A stretch of 64,000 bases of DNA from Melastoma dodecandrum (Eukaryota > Streptophyta > Magnoliopsida > Myrtales > Melastomataceae), in assembly GCA_029817715.1 (NCBI GenBank), contig JARUPY010000292.1, forward strand, positions 890,001 through 954,000, read 5' to 3'. The position numbers and the translations under genes are program-made. The notes beneath the pieces are model-generated. The model saw nothing but the letters and a program-made list of their open reading frames with translations, did no database searches and was not told the origin of the DNA. Shown here piece by piece: positions 42,272 to 51,512 of this stretch (its first letter is position 1; every line of letters starts with the position of its first letter).

Positions 42272-43687
42272 ATGCTCGCCAACAAAACTCTGCGAGGCGC
42301 CGGTTGGAGTATCTCCAGTCGCCTTTTCGCCCGGGTCATCGATCTCGTCACGCTGCTCGTCCTCGCCCGTGTCCTGACACCGGCCGATTTCGGTTTGACG
42401 GCCATCGCCGCGTCGTTCGTCTCGATTGCCGACATGGTGCTCGAAATCCCGCTCGTCCAAGCACTCTTGCGCTTGCCGCACATTGAAAAAGTTCATTTGG
42501 ATACAGCCTTTACCATCGGTTTGATCCGTAGCGTCTTCATCGCCGTCTTGATGGCGGCGGCCGCGTGGCCGATTGCCTTGATCTACCAAGACCACCGACT
42601 CTCGCTGATCCTGCTGGCGCTGGCGCTCATTCCGATGGCGCGGGGTCTCTCCAGCCCTGCCATGCTGTATTTCTATCGCAGAATCGAATTTCATGTCTCT
42701 TTCATTGCCGACCTGTCCGGAAAAGTGGTCGCCGTCCTCGTCTCTCTCTATGCTCTGTATCTCGGGGCGGGCTATTGGGCGCTGGTCATCAACAACGTCA
42801 TTTCTGCGGTGCTGCCGACAATTCTGTCTTATGTTCTGGCGCCTTATAAGCCTAGGATATCCCTCGAAAAATTGAGCGACTTCTCGTCTTTTACCGGCTG
42901 GTTCACGTCCTCACAGATCGTCTTGGCATTCAGCTGGCAATATGAGCGTGTCTTCCTGGGGTATCATGTAGAAAAATCCGTACTGGGCCGATATGGGGTC
43001 GCCAGCGATCTCTCCGTGATGCCCACCCAGGCGCTCATCGGTCCGGCGATGCGGCCGGTCATGGCGGCGTTTGCGTCAATCGCAGACGATCCGCGCCGCT
43101 TGAATGCCGCCTTCCTGAAGGCAGCACGCCTGACCATGCTGATCGCGCTCCCCGCCGGGACCGGGATTGCGCTGACCGCAGATCAGATCGTCCAGATTTT
43201 TCTCGGTGAACAATGGGCAGCTGCGGCCGTTTATCTGCGGTGGTTGTCTTTGGCGATCATGTTTACGGCGTACAATCAGCCGGTGGGATCGCTCTGCATC
43301 GCCCGGAATCGACCGGACATGATTTTTAAGCTTTGCCTGATCGAGCTTATCATCAAGGTCGTGCTCATGACGGCCGCTTTTTATATTGGCGGAATTTTGC
43401 TCATGATCTACGCGCGCTTGCTCGCGTCGATCATCGTCTTCTTCATCTCGATGTATTACAGCAAGAAATTGATCTCGGCGGGCTTCTTTGCGCAGATGCG
43501 CAACTTATGGCAGGTTTGCGCATCCTGCCTCGTCATGACGGCCTCCGTGCTGTTGTTGAAGCACATCCTCGAGGGCGATGGCGTCGGGTTGATCGGTCTC
43601 CTGGCCGCCATGAGCCTGAGCGGAGCTGCCGTCTTTGCGGGTTGCATGCACATGCTGGGCTTTCGCCTGCAAGGCCTCAGAGCATGA
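42272..43687 (+). CDS. Wzx-type polysaccharide flippase
   Basis: A 471-residue membrane protein of the oligosaccharide-flippase (MOP) superfamily, with about 12 membrane segments. Early segments include IDLVTLLVLARVLTPADFGL and LIRSVFIAVLMAAAAWPIAL; later ones GYWALVINNVISAVLPTILS and LAAMSLSGAAVFAGCMHMLG. The LARVLTPADFGLTA block is the family's hallmark. It moves lipid-linked repeat units across the inner membrane. The start at 42272 is followed by a typical short cytoplasmic lead (MLANKTLRGAGWSIS). It is the transport component of the locus, about 330 bases upstream of the export protein gene. Confidence 0.87.
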   Translation: MLANKTLRGAGWSISSRLFARVIDLVTLLVLARVLTPADFGLTAIAASFVSIADMVLEIPLVQALLRLPHIEKVHLDTAFTIGLIRSVFIAVLMAAAAWPIALIYQDHRLSLILLALALIPMARGLSSPAMLYFYRRIEFHVSFIADLSGKVVAVLVSLYALYLGAGYWALVINNVISAVLPTILSYVLAPYKPRISLEKLSDFSSFTGWFTSSQIVLAFSWQYERVFLGYHVEKSVLGRYGVASDLSVMPTQALIGPAMRPVMAAFASIADDPRRLNAAFLKAARLTMLIALPAGTGIALTADQIVQIFLGEQWAAAAVYLRWLSLAIMFTAYNQPVGSLCIARNRPDMIFKLCLIELIIKVVLMTAAFYIGGILLMIYARLLASIIVFFISMYYSKKLISAGFFAQMRNLWQVCASCLVMTASVLLLKHILEGDGVGLIGLLAAMSLSGAAVFAGCMHMLGFRLQGLRA

Positions 43688-44013
43688 GCGAAGAATCAGT
43701 TCCGACGGCCGGCGACCGACCGGGCGACCTCAAGTCGTTCCCGCACCGACCGGTGAACAGTCGTCTGCATTGCCCGGAAGCCGTTATCATATCATTGTCC
43801 ATGCCCGCGCATTTGCGCGCCGACAGCGCTCATCGACTCACCGATCCGCGATCCTGAAGGGGTGTATGATCCCCTTGCGTACCGATTGAGTACGGATTGA
43901 GAGATAGTCATTCCGGGACTATAACCGCGGCTCGAGCGCACAGCACCGAATTCTGGCGGCCAGGGATTTTACCAACGGCCTCCAGCGTTCGAAACCTGAT
44001 CAGGGATCATGAA
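43688..44013. other. Non-coding spacer between flippase and export protein genes
   Basis: A 326-base spacer. A 57-codon frame (43684-43857) begins with an ATGA overlap on the flippase stop but shows no recognisable motif and may be a remnant. I see no repeat or terminator. Confidence 0.35.
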
Positions 44014-45378
44014 ATGTATTTGCGGACCATCGCCGCATCGCTTGCCTGGTTAGTCGCCGGCTCATCAGCGTCTTGGGCTGACCCGAGCCAGGGACGTTAT
44101 TTGCTGGGCCCGCAGGATCATCTGAGAATCAGGGTCTACGATCTTCGTCGCAACACGGGTGAAGCATATTCGTGGACGGCGCTCAACGGCGATTTCACCG
44201 TGGGCGCCGATGGCTCCGTTTCGCTCCCTCTTGTGGGATCGCTTGAGGCGGAAGGTCATACGGCAGCTGAGCTTGCCGAGCTGATTGGTAATTCACTCAA
44301 GCAAGCGGCCGATCTTGCGGAGAAGCCGGCCGCTTCAGTGGAAGTCGCCCAATATCGTCCGTTCTATATCCTGGGTGCCGTTCAGCAGCCGGGAAAATAC
44401 GAGTATCAGCCCGGCCTCACCGTGCTGCAGGCCGTGAGCACCGCGCAAGGCCTCGTACGGGCCCAGGATTCACGCAGGCTCCAGCGCGACGTCGTCACCT
44501 CGCGCGGTGAGCTGCGGTCGCTCGCCACGGATCGGATTTCTCTGCTCGCTCGACAGGCGCGGCTCGACGCCGAGATCGCCGGCGCGGACGCGATCACGTT
44601 CGGCGACGAGCTTAAGGGGAACGTCGATAAGGCCCGCGCCGACAAGGCGATGCGCGCCGAGCAGCTCCTGTTCGACACGCGCCGGAACTCTCTCCGGGCC
44701 GAGACCGCTGCCATCGAGTCGTCGCTCGGAAGCCTGAAAAGCGAAATGAGCACCCTGGACAGCAAGTCGAAGACCCTCGATCGTCAGCTCGAACTCAGCC
44801 GCGGCGAGCTGAGCTTGGTCAGCGACTTGGTTATGAAAGGTCTCTCGATCGGATCGCGCAAACTCGCGGCTGAGCAAAGCCAAGCGTCGTTCGAGAGCAA
44901 CCGCCTCGACGTTCAGCTCTCCGTGTTGCGAACCCAGCAAAGTCTCACCCGCGCCGAGCGGGATATCATCGACCTGAAATCGCGTTTCCGTAAGGATGCG
45001 TTGGTGGAACTGGCGGACATCAATCAGAAGCTGGCGCAGAGTGACGAGAAGATGCGCACGGCCGAACGCCTCGCCGCGACGATCGAGTCCGAAGCTGTCG
45101 GCAGCGGTGAGGAGAACAGCGAGACCATCATTCCGCGGTACGAAATTACGCGCAAGGACGGCGGCAAATCGCAAACGTGGCTTGCTGCCGAAGACAACGC
45201 GGTCGCGCCGGGGGACGTGGTTCGGGTCACGCTTTTCCACAAGCAAGCGCCCAGGATCTCCGTACCCGCACAGCCGATCGCGCCGAGCCGCGCGCCCTCA
45301 ACCAATGGCGTGTCCGGACGGGGAGGGTCCGCGGCTGCCGAAGTGATGCAATTTCCCGGGGAGACCGTGAACCGTTGA
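44014..45378 (+). CDS. Wza/ExoF-like polysaccharide export protein with a long coiled coil
   Basis: A 454-residue exported protein. Signal peptide: MYLRTIAASLAWLVAGSSAS then WADPS. Residues about 28-135 form the polysaccharide export (Poly_export) domain (YLLGPQDHLRIRVYDLR, VGADGSVSLPLVGSLEAEGH), followed by a SLBB-like ligand domain (PFYILGAVQQPGKYEYQPGL, TVLQAVSTAQGL). Residues about 155-370 are predicted coiled coil rich in Leu, Ala, Arg and Glu (SLGSLKSEMSTLDSKSKTLD and similar), and the end returns to a second SLBB-like strand. This is the layout of ExoF, which works with ExoP/ExoQ-type proteins. The ATG at 44014 begins the signal and has a GGGA site upstream; an earlier in-frame start at 43897 is not preferred. 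Confidence 0.85.
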   Translation: MYLRTIAASLAWLVAGSSASWADPSQGRYLLGPQDHLRIRVYDLRRNTGEAYSWTALNGDFTVGADGSVSLPLVGSLEAEGHTAAELAELIGNSLKQAADLAEKPAASVEVAQYRPFYILGAVQQPGKYEYQPGLTVLQAVSTAQGLVRAQDSRRLQRDVVTSRGELRSLATDRISLLARQARLDAEIAGADAITFGDELKGNVDKARADKAMRAEQLLFDTRRNSLRAETAAIESSLGSLKSEMSTLDSKSKTLDRQLELSRGELSLVSDLVMKGLSIGSRKLAAEQSQASFESNRLDVQLSVLRTQQSLTRAERDIIDLKSRFRKDALVELADINQKLAQSDEKMRTAERLAATIESEAVGSGEENSETIIPRYEITRKDGGKSQTWLAAEDNAVAPGDVVRVTLFHKQAPRISVPAQPIAPSRAPSTNGVSGRGGSAAAEVMQFPGETVNR

Positions 45379-45511
45379 GCGGCCCCCCGACGATGCAAGC
45401 CTGGCCGAGCGCTTCCCCGAGCCGACCCACGGCGTCGATGATGCGCTCGGGTGATCCCGTCAGCATCGGCAATGGCAGGCGCCTCCCTGATCGGCCGCGG
45501 CACAAAGTATC

Positions 45512-46945
45512 ATGAGCTTCGAGCCGATCGGCGCCATCACGATCGTTGTCGGACTCTTTTGCCTGCTGTTCGGCACATCGTCCGTCGTGACGGCCTTCGT
45601 GCTGTTCTGCGACCTCGGCTCTGCGGCGGCGCTTCTGTTGGGAGGAGCGAGCGTACAGCCGGCCCACCTTTTCTTGATCTATCTGACGATCTCGACGCTC
45701 TTCTGGCGACCGATCGCAATCAGGGTTCTGGAGCAGTTTCGATTGCCCGCGCCGGGCTTTTGGCTGCTCTGCCTCTTTCTCTATGGATTTGCGAGCAGTT
45801 ACGTGATGCCCCGACTGTTTGCGGGGCAAATTCTGATCGTGCCTCTCGGGACGACGGAGCACTTGATATCCGCTGAAGGATTGGTTCCGCTCAGTCCGCT
45901 CTCCAGTAACCTGACGCAAACGATCTATTTGCTCGGGGATTTGATGTGCTTCGCGATCATCGGAGCCCTCGCATCGACGGGGGATGGGTTCAAAAATTTG
46001 GAAAAGGCCCTCATCATATTCGCAGCAGTCAATATTAGCTTCGGCTTCGTCGATTTGATTACCGCAGCGACCGGGACGAAGGAGGCTCTGTCATTCATTC
46101 GGAACGCAACTTACGCATTTCACGATGAAGAATCGATCGGAAACCTGCGACGGATCATTGGCTCGTGGCCCGAGGCCTCGGCCTTCGCCGGGATCACGCT
46201 CGGACCCTGTGCGTTTACCAGCATGCTCTGGCTCAGCGGTCGCAACCCCGCTGTCAACGGGCCACTGGCACTGATCTCGTTTCTGCTCGTCGTCTTCTCG
46301 ACTTCGTCGACCGGACTCGTCGGGTCGGTGGTCTTGATCGGCCTGCTCTACATGGCGGCCTTGTTCCGCTGCAGCACGCGTTGGCAAGACCGCTACAGCG
46401 CTGCCGCCGTCGTGGCAGGGCCGCTCCTTGCCGGCTTGTTTCTGCTGTTGGCCCTCTCGATCGGAGGTATCGCGGAGACGATATACGATTATTTCGATAC
46501 GCTGATATTTAGTAAATCCACGACACTCTCAGGGATCCAGCGATCCTCATGGAACGCGTATGCGTGGCGGAATTTTTTTGAGACCTATGGGCTTGGCGTC
46601 GGTCTGGGCTCGAATCGCACGTCAAGCTTCCCGCTGGCGGTCCTTTCAAACATTGGCGCGCCCGGCGCGATTTTCTATGCGATCTTTATAATTTCTGTCT
46701 TTACCGTCGGACTCCACGCGCCGCGAGACCAATTCAGCGATATCCGCGCCGCTGCTCGCGTCGCGTGCCTGATCATGTTGGTCGGCACTGTGATCGCCGG
46801 GCCCACGGTCGATCAAGGTTTGCTGTTTTATGTATTTGCTGCCTGCGCCTCCGCGCGCGTCACGGAAGAGGATCCGGCACCGCAGGGTGTCGGAGCTTCC
46901 GGTTATGAGGTCCATGTGGTGGGCGGCCCATTCCCGAAGTCATGA
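45512..46945 (+). CDS. Wzy/ExoQ-like polysaccharide polymerase
   Basis: A 477-residue membrane protein with about 11-12 hydrophobic segments (for example IGAITIVVGLFCLLFGTSSV and LIFLIYLTISTLFWRP-like blocks, VAGPLLAGLFLLLALSIGG). Near residues 335-375 lies a periplasmic loop ending FFETYGLGVGLGSNRTSSFP, the arrangement of O-antigen ligase/polymerase proteins (Wzy, ExoQ). It would join repeat units on the periplasmic face. It follows the export protein gene after a 133-base gap. Substrate specificity cannot be predicted. Confidence 0.78.
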   Translation: MSFEPIGAITIVVGLFCLLFGTSSVVTAFVLFCDLGSAAALLLGGASVQPAHLFLIYLTISTLFWRPIAIRVLEQFRLPAPGFWLLCLFLYGFASSYVMPRLFAGQILIVPLGTTEHLISAEGLVPLSPLSSNLTQTIYLLGDLMCFAIIGALASTGDGFKNLEKALIIFAAVNISFGFVDLITAATGTKEALSFIRNATYAFHDEESIGNLRRIIGSWPEASAFAGITLGPCAFTSMLWLSGRNPAVNGPLALISFLLVVFSTSSTGLVGSVVLIGLLYMAALFRCSTRWQDRYSAAAVVAGPLLAGLFLLLALSIGGIAETIYDYFDTLIFSKSTTLSGIQRSSWNAYAWRNFFETYGLGVGLGSNRTSSFPLAVLSNIGAPGAIFYAIFIISVFTVGLHAPRDQFSDIRAAARVACLIMLVGTVIAGPTVDQGLLFYVFAACASARVTEEDPAPQGVGASGYEVHVVGGPFPKS

Positions 46946-47153
46946 CCGACGGTGCGGTCTCACATCCGCCGCGCCGCGCCGATCATGGGTTCGAGCGGGT
47001 CGCGTCCGTTTGACTGAGGTGCATGGTACGGTTCGATCCGGCCTTCGAGAGGGACAATCAGTGGGGACGCCCTGCTCGGCACAGCAGCTCTTTAACCGCT
47101 AGGATCTCATAATTCCATTTTGCTGAATCTAGTACTTCGCAGAGTTCGCAATA

Positions 47154-48185
47154 ATGCCAATTTTAACCGATCGCGACCCACTGTTTAGTGTTGTCATAAC
47201 GTGCTATAATTACGAGCGCTATGTCGACATCTCGATCTCGAGCGCGCTCAATCAGGACTATAAAAATCTTGAGGTCATCGTGATCGATGACGGCTCGACG
47301 GACTCGTCGTGGGATATCATCTCAAAATACGATGGTCGGATCAAAGCGATTTCGACTGAAAACCGAGGCTTTATCGCGGCCTGCGCCAAAGGATTATCGC
47401 TTTCTTCCGGCGCTTATATCATTTTTCTGGACGCGGACGACGAACTTATGCCGACCGCGATATCCAAAATTGTCCAGACATTTCGCGATCCCGATGTGAC
47501 GAAGGTTCAATTTTTGATGCAGCCGATTGATCAGTCGGGTGCTCGGTTCGGCTCCCCGTTCCCAAATTTGGCATTCTCAGAATGTTCGCGCTCATTCATT
47601 GAGGATATCAAGACATCTGGATGTTATGCAACGCCTCCGACATCCGGCAACGCATACCGCAGCGATATTTATCGGTCTTTGGGCGATTTAAGCTACGACT
47701 ATGGCATCGATGGTGTGGCCTACTTGCTGGCCCCCTTTAAAGGGAAGGTGTTTCACCTATCGGAAGTGTTGGCGAACTACAGAATTCATGACAAAAACAT
47801 GTCAACTTCGAGCCTGAGCGAAGGAAAGTTCCTCAGAAATGAGTCGGTCTTCATGAAGAGACTGAGGCATCTCGATCGATTACTGAGGGAACAGAATATT
47901 CCAACGCATGGGTTTGCCGTCCGAGAGGAATACGCTTACACGATTGAGTGCAAATTATATGCGGCCATTGTGGCCGGCGATCAATCCAGATTTGCGTTGC
48001 TCTGGAAATACGCCCGCTTTCTGAGGCCGTATCGGGGAAAAAGGGATCTGTTCTTGATAGCGTTCTTGACTGTCGCGGCGGTCCTTCCGCGCGGCGTGGC
48101 TTTGACGTTGTTGACGTTGAGGCTCAATCAAAATCGAGCCAGCAAATTCAGGTCGATCGTCAAGAAAGTTGTCGCGCCATACTGA
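47154..48185 (+). CDS. Family 2 glycosyltransferase
   Basis: A 343-residue GT-A-fold glycosyltransferase. The N-terminus FSVVITCYNYERYVDISISS is the nucleotide-binding start, VIVIDDGSTDSSWDII carries the DD motif, and IIFLDADDELMP is the metal-binding DxD. The C-terminal half has a hydrophobic stretch near LIAFLTVAAVLPRGVALTLL that may dock on the membrane. The gene is visibly poorer in GC than the rest of the window, which suggests horizontal origin. It is the only glycosyltransferase in this part of the locus. The sugar transferred is unknown. Confidence 0.88.
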   Translation: MPILTDRDPLFSVVITCYNYERYVDISISSALNQDYKNLEVIVIDDGSTDSSWDIISKYDGRIKAISTENRGFIAACAKGLSLSSGAYIIFLDADDELMPTAISKIVQTFRDPDVTKVQFLMQPIDQSGARFGSPFPNLAFSECSRSFIEDIKTSGCYATPPTSGNAYRSDIYRSLGDLSYDYGIDGVAYLLAPFKGKVFHLSEVLANYRIHDKNMSTSSLSEGKFLRNESVFMKRLRHLDRLLREQNIPTHGFAVREEYAYTIECKLYAAIVAGDQSRFALLWKYARFLRPYRGKRDLFLIAFLTVAAVLPRGVALTLLTLRLNQNRASKFRSIVKKVVAPY

Positions 48186-49021
48186 AGGCGCGTGTCCATG
48201 TCGCTGTCTTTACAGGCACCGTCAGCCCTCGGCCTTCCAGAGCGGGGCCCTTCGCGGCCTCAGCGGCTCTTTACGGTGAATGCGGTTGCTCGGCGGCTTC
48301 CAGGCGAGTGACCGTCGAGAGGGCCGCTCCGGAGGCATCGACCTCGCAGTCCGAGTTGGGAGGCGCCGACCGGCATCAAGCGCAGCGCCGGCCGCGAAAG
48401 GCGCCATCGCCGATGCATCGCGCGCAGCTCTGCCGTGTGGCCGTGACAATCGGGACAATCCCTTCTGCAGCATAGTCTGAAGAAAGGATGCTTGTGTCGG
48501 CAGTGTTTGAAACGATATACCTTGAAAGCAAGCGTATCAGTGACCGAGCCCTCGAATTTCGACAGTCGGGGCTCGTCTTTCGTGTAGAATGTGGTTCAGG
48601 CCGGCGAAGCCGTTCCGGACCTCCGCCTCGACCCTCGCGAATACTGCTGCTCCCTGAGCAGGCAGTCTCTTCAAATGAGTTGCAGATCAGGCCTGCGATT
48701 TCCTCAAGCCTCGATATACAATTGCAATCCACCCATTACCTTTCCCCGAAAGAATGATGATCATAGACAGCGAGGAGGTAGCATTGGCCTTTTTTAAGTT
48801 CAATCATAGGGTCGGCGCTGTGCGGTAGGGGCGGAATAGAATATCAGTAATTCAGTGAGTTGCGATTGATTCGTCGCGGAAAATTGGCTACCGGTCCCCG
48901 GTTAGCCAAACTGTCATTCTGGACCGGTTCTAAAATAGGCACAATTGATGGCGGTACATCAGGTCATCGCGGGCGTTGGCTGTAAGCATTCCTTCATCCT
49001 GAATCGGCGTGGGATTCAGTC
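48186..49021. other. 836-base stretch without a recognisable gene
   Basis: Non-coding or decayed sequence. The first 300 bases are GC-rich with short frames in several directions; from about 48480 to 49000 the GC content falls. An 89-codon frame at 48488-48757 has no motif and an unlikely composition. No repeat or hairpin stands out. Confidence 0.4.
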
Positions 49022-50737
49022 ATGATGAGGCCTGTCGTCGGAGGCGGAACGGTCGGCTGGTTCAGCCCGGGACTCAATCGGCGGGGCGTCGTCTTCTGCG
49101 GAACGTTTGGTTTCGAGCAGCACGCCGCGCATCGCTGGTGGCGTGATCTCAGTGAGGGAGTCGTCGCGACGGGTTGTGCCGTCATACGATTCGATTATCC
49201 GGGCGAAGGCGACTCCGAAGCGGGTTCTGTCCGGCTTGAGTCCGCGCTCACGGCCATTCGCTGGGCTGTCCGCTTCCTGCGAGAAGAAGCGCAGGTGGAC
49301 GAGGTCGTTCTGATCGGCCTACGCTTTGGCGGGACGCTGGCTGCGCACATTGCCGCGGAAGATGACGTCGACAGATTGGTGCTTCTGGCGCCGTTCGCGA
49401 AGGGCCGGTCTTACATCCGCGAACTCGAGGCACAAGCGCGTCTGATCGATGTTTTGCCCAATCGCAAGCCACTTCCCAAGCAACCCGGAGTCCTTTCGGT
49501 GGGGGGATACGCCTTCGATGCGGACTTCATCCAAGAATTGCGGGCGATCGATCTCAGTCAAGCCACCCGTCTCTTATGCAAGCACGTCCTGTTGCTGGGG
49601 CCCGATCCGACGGGCCTCGCTGCTTTCTATACACAGCACGGCAGTTCCGTAGTAACCGGTGCTTTTCCCGGTTTGGCCTCCCTCGTGTCGGATGCCTTTC
49701 GCACGCGGATGGACGAGGCGACGCGCGCGCAAATCGTCACGTTCGTGTCCGAAGACGCTCCCCCACATTCACCCTGCTCGACAGCGCCGCACGCAGGCAC
49801 CGACACGCTTTCGGGTCCGGACTGGACCGAACAGATAGTCGAATTTCCGAACGGGATGTTCTCCATCGAATGTCAGCCGCGCGCCGCTTCGCCCAAGGCT
49901 CCGGTGGTTCTCTTTATCAATATGGGCGCCAGTGTGCATTCCGGCTACGGCAGGCAAACGACCACACTGGCCCGGATGCTCGCGCCCTGTGGAATGGCGT
50001 CCCTGCGGATCGATCTGCGCGGGGTTGGGGACAGTCTCGATCGTCCCGACGGGACCTTGCCCTACTACAATCTCAGTGCTCTCGATGACATCCGTGTCGC
50101 GGTCGATTGGCTGACCAGCCGCGAAACGCGCCCCGTGATCGTCATCGGAGCGTGCAACGGGGCCTATCTCGCTTTCCACGCGATCTGCCAAGATGAACGC
50201 ATTTCTGCAGGCGTCCTGATCAACCTTTATTGTTTCGATTGGGAACTCAAACACGGTCCCGAGCCCTACGCGGTGAAACCCATCCGCGAGATTTCGACCT
50301 ACGCGACGATGCTCTTCCAAAAATCGACCTGGCAGCGGATAGTTCGAGGCGAGACGCCGATCTTCGGTATTGTACGCGCTGTCGCGCGAAGGGGCATCGG
50401 CCGACTTCTCGATAAAATGGGAAATCGAGGTCACGTCCAAGAGCCTCGGCCGTCGGTCCGGACACTTGTCGGCGACGCAAGTCGTCGTGGCGCCAAGATC
50501 GTGATGCTTTACAGCGAAGGCGATGCCGGCTTGATCGATCTGCATGATCAACTCGGGTCGCTCGACAATGCGAATGCGATACTGGGAGAACCGGTCCAGA
50601 TCATTCCAGAGGTCGATCACGTGTTCACTGCCGAGGCCGCACAAGCGGTGTTGCTGCGGGAAGTCAAGCGGCTCGGGAGCGCCGTCGAACAGCCTCCGAA
50701 GATGGGGGCGGCGCAGAGCACCTTGGCAGAGGTATAA
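49022..50737 (+). CDS. Two fused alpha/beta-hydrolase domains with Arg and Cys at the nucleophile positions
   Basis: A 571-residue soluble protein with two tandem alpha/beta-hydrolase domains. Domain 1 (about 1-245) reads FCGTFGFEQHAAHRWWRDLS, FDYPGEGDSEAG and the elbow LIGLRFGGTLAA with Arg101 where a nucleophile Ser would be. Domain 2 (about 275-545) reads FINMGASVHSGYGRQ, IDLRGVGDSLDRPDG and the elbow VIGACNGAYLAF with Cys378, and has a late His in PEVDHVF. Two unlike hydrolases with such GLR and GxC elbows are known beside exosortase/exopolysaccharide loci as separate genes (hydrolase 2 and hydrolase 1 of the exosortase A systems). Their fusion here, and the lack of an exosortase in the window, are notable. 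The assignment to those families is my inference. Confidence 0.78.
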   Translation: MMRPVVGGGTVGWFSPGLNRRGVVFCGTFGFEQHAAHRWWRDLSEGVVATGCAVIRFDYPGEGDSEAGSVRLESALTAIRWAVRFLREEAQVDEVVLIGLRFGGTLAAHIAAEDDVDRLVLLAPFAKGRSYIRELEAQARLIDVLPNRKPLPKQPGVLSVGGYAFDADFIQELRAIDLSQATRLLCKHVLLLGPDPTGLAAFYTQHGSSVVTGAFPGLASLVSDAFRTRMDEATRAQIVTFVSEDAPPHSPCSTAPHAGTDTLSGPDWTEQIVEFPNGMFSIECQPRAASPKAPVVLFINMGASVHSGYGRQTTTLARMLAPCGMASLRIDLRGVGDSLDRPDGTLPYYNLSALDDIRVAVDWLTSRETRPVIVIGACNGAYLAFHAICQDERISAGVLINLYCFDWELKHGPEPYAVKPIREISTYATMLFQKSTWQRIVRGETPIFGIVRAVARRGIGRLLDKMGNRGHVQEPRPSVRTLVGDASRRGAKIVMLYSEGDAGLIDLHDQLGSLDNANAILGEPVQIIPEVDHVFTAEAAQAVLLREVKRLGSAVEQPPKMGAAQSTLAEV

Positions 50738-51094
50738 GCGCAGGGTCGATTTGACCGGTCGCGAGCGGGGCCGAGGCAGAGACATCCAGAAGCCTCGCAA
50801 CGCCTGCGATCCATCTGATGTGGCCCTCGGTACGGAACACCGGCCGTCGGATGCGCATGGAGCGAACCCGCAGGGGCCACCCTTCGGAATCTGGGTTTCC
50901 GAGGGGTTTGCCGCTCTCGATCCGGCGCTCCGGCCGAGGCGGCCCCGTGGGGACGGACCGGTTCTCGGCGAACGAGGGCTCGGTTTTCCGTCCCGGCGCA
51001 AACGTCCGATCTCTTTGGGCGTTTGGCACACCCCTCGGCCGCCTTGCAGGTCGCCGGCCGAAACGGTAGGGATCTGGGCCCCCTGTGGGGGTGT
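50738..51094. other. Non-coding spacer upstream of tRNA-Pro
   Basis: A 357-base GC-rich stretch with no supported gene. It should contain the tRNA promoter. No clear terminator hairpin for the hydrolase gene was found. Confidence 0.4.
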
Positions 51095-51125
<31 letters not shown>

Positions 51126-51171
51126 GTTTGGGACCAGGGGGTCGTAGGTTCGAATCCTATCGCCCCGACCA
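51095..51171 (+). tRNA. tRNA-Pro (anticodon TGG)
   Basis: A 77-base cloverleaf. The acceptor stem CGGGGTG pairs with the 3' CGCCCCG (one G-T pair), the D-arm is GCGCAGTCTGGTAGCGC, and the anticodon stem CCTGG/CCAGG encloses the loop TTTGGGA with anticodon TGG. The T-arm is TAGGTTCGAATCCTA, and discriminator A is followed by an encoded CCA overlapping the 3' end. The first base C opposite G and the TGG anticodon are typical of bacterial proline tRNA. Confidence 0.95.
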
Positions 51172-51196
51172 TTCGATCAGGAGTATGTCCCGTCCG

Positions 51197-51508
51197 ATGC
51201 CGAGCGCCCGCATCTTCCGTCCGTCCCGGGATGCCACGCAGTCGGGTCTCGCCCGGACCAAGCAGTGGATCCTGGAGTTCGATCAGACCAGCCCGCGCGA
51301 GATTGATCCGCTGATGGGCTGGAACGGTTCCTCCGACATGATGCAGCAGGTCCGCCTCGAATTCGAGACCGAGGAGGAGGCGATCGCCTACGCCAAGCGC
51401 GAGGGCATCGCCTACCGCGTCGAGCAGCCGGCCAAGCCCGCCGCCCGCAAGGGCCTGTCCTATTCGGACAATTTCAAGTTCAACCGGACCGCGCCCTGGA
51501 CGCATTGA
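51197..51508 (+). CDS. NDUFS4-like complex I accessory subunit (ETC complex I family)
   Basis: A 103-residue protein. MPSARIFRPSRDATQSGLAR then TKQWILEFDQTSPREIDPLM, the GW-and-S pattern, VRLEFETEEEAIAYAKREG and SYSDNFKFNRTAPWTH match the NDUFS4 (18-kDa, ETC_C1_NDUFA4) family of alphaproteobacterial and mitochondrial NADH:quinone oxidoreductase. The family fits ATG 51197 best. An upstream ATG at 51185 lies only one base from AGGAG, so is poorly placed, though either start is possible. It follows the tRNA-Pro gene by 25 bases and converges on the deaminase gene. Confidence 0.9.
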   Translation: MPSARIFRPSRDATQSGLARTKQWILEFDQTSPREIDPLMGWNGSSDMMQQVRLEFETEEEAIAYAKREGIAYRVEQPAKPAARKGLSYSDNFKFNRTAPWTH

Positions 51509-51512
51509 TCCG

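Noticed and set aside
48488..48757. Possible 89-residue gene in the gap before the tandem hydrolase
   Set aside because: There is an AAGG just before the ATG, but spacing is too short, composition is unnatural and no motif is visible.
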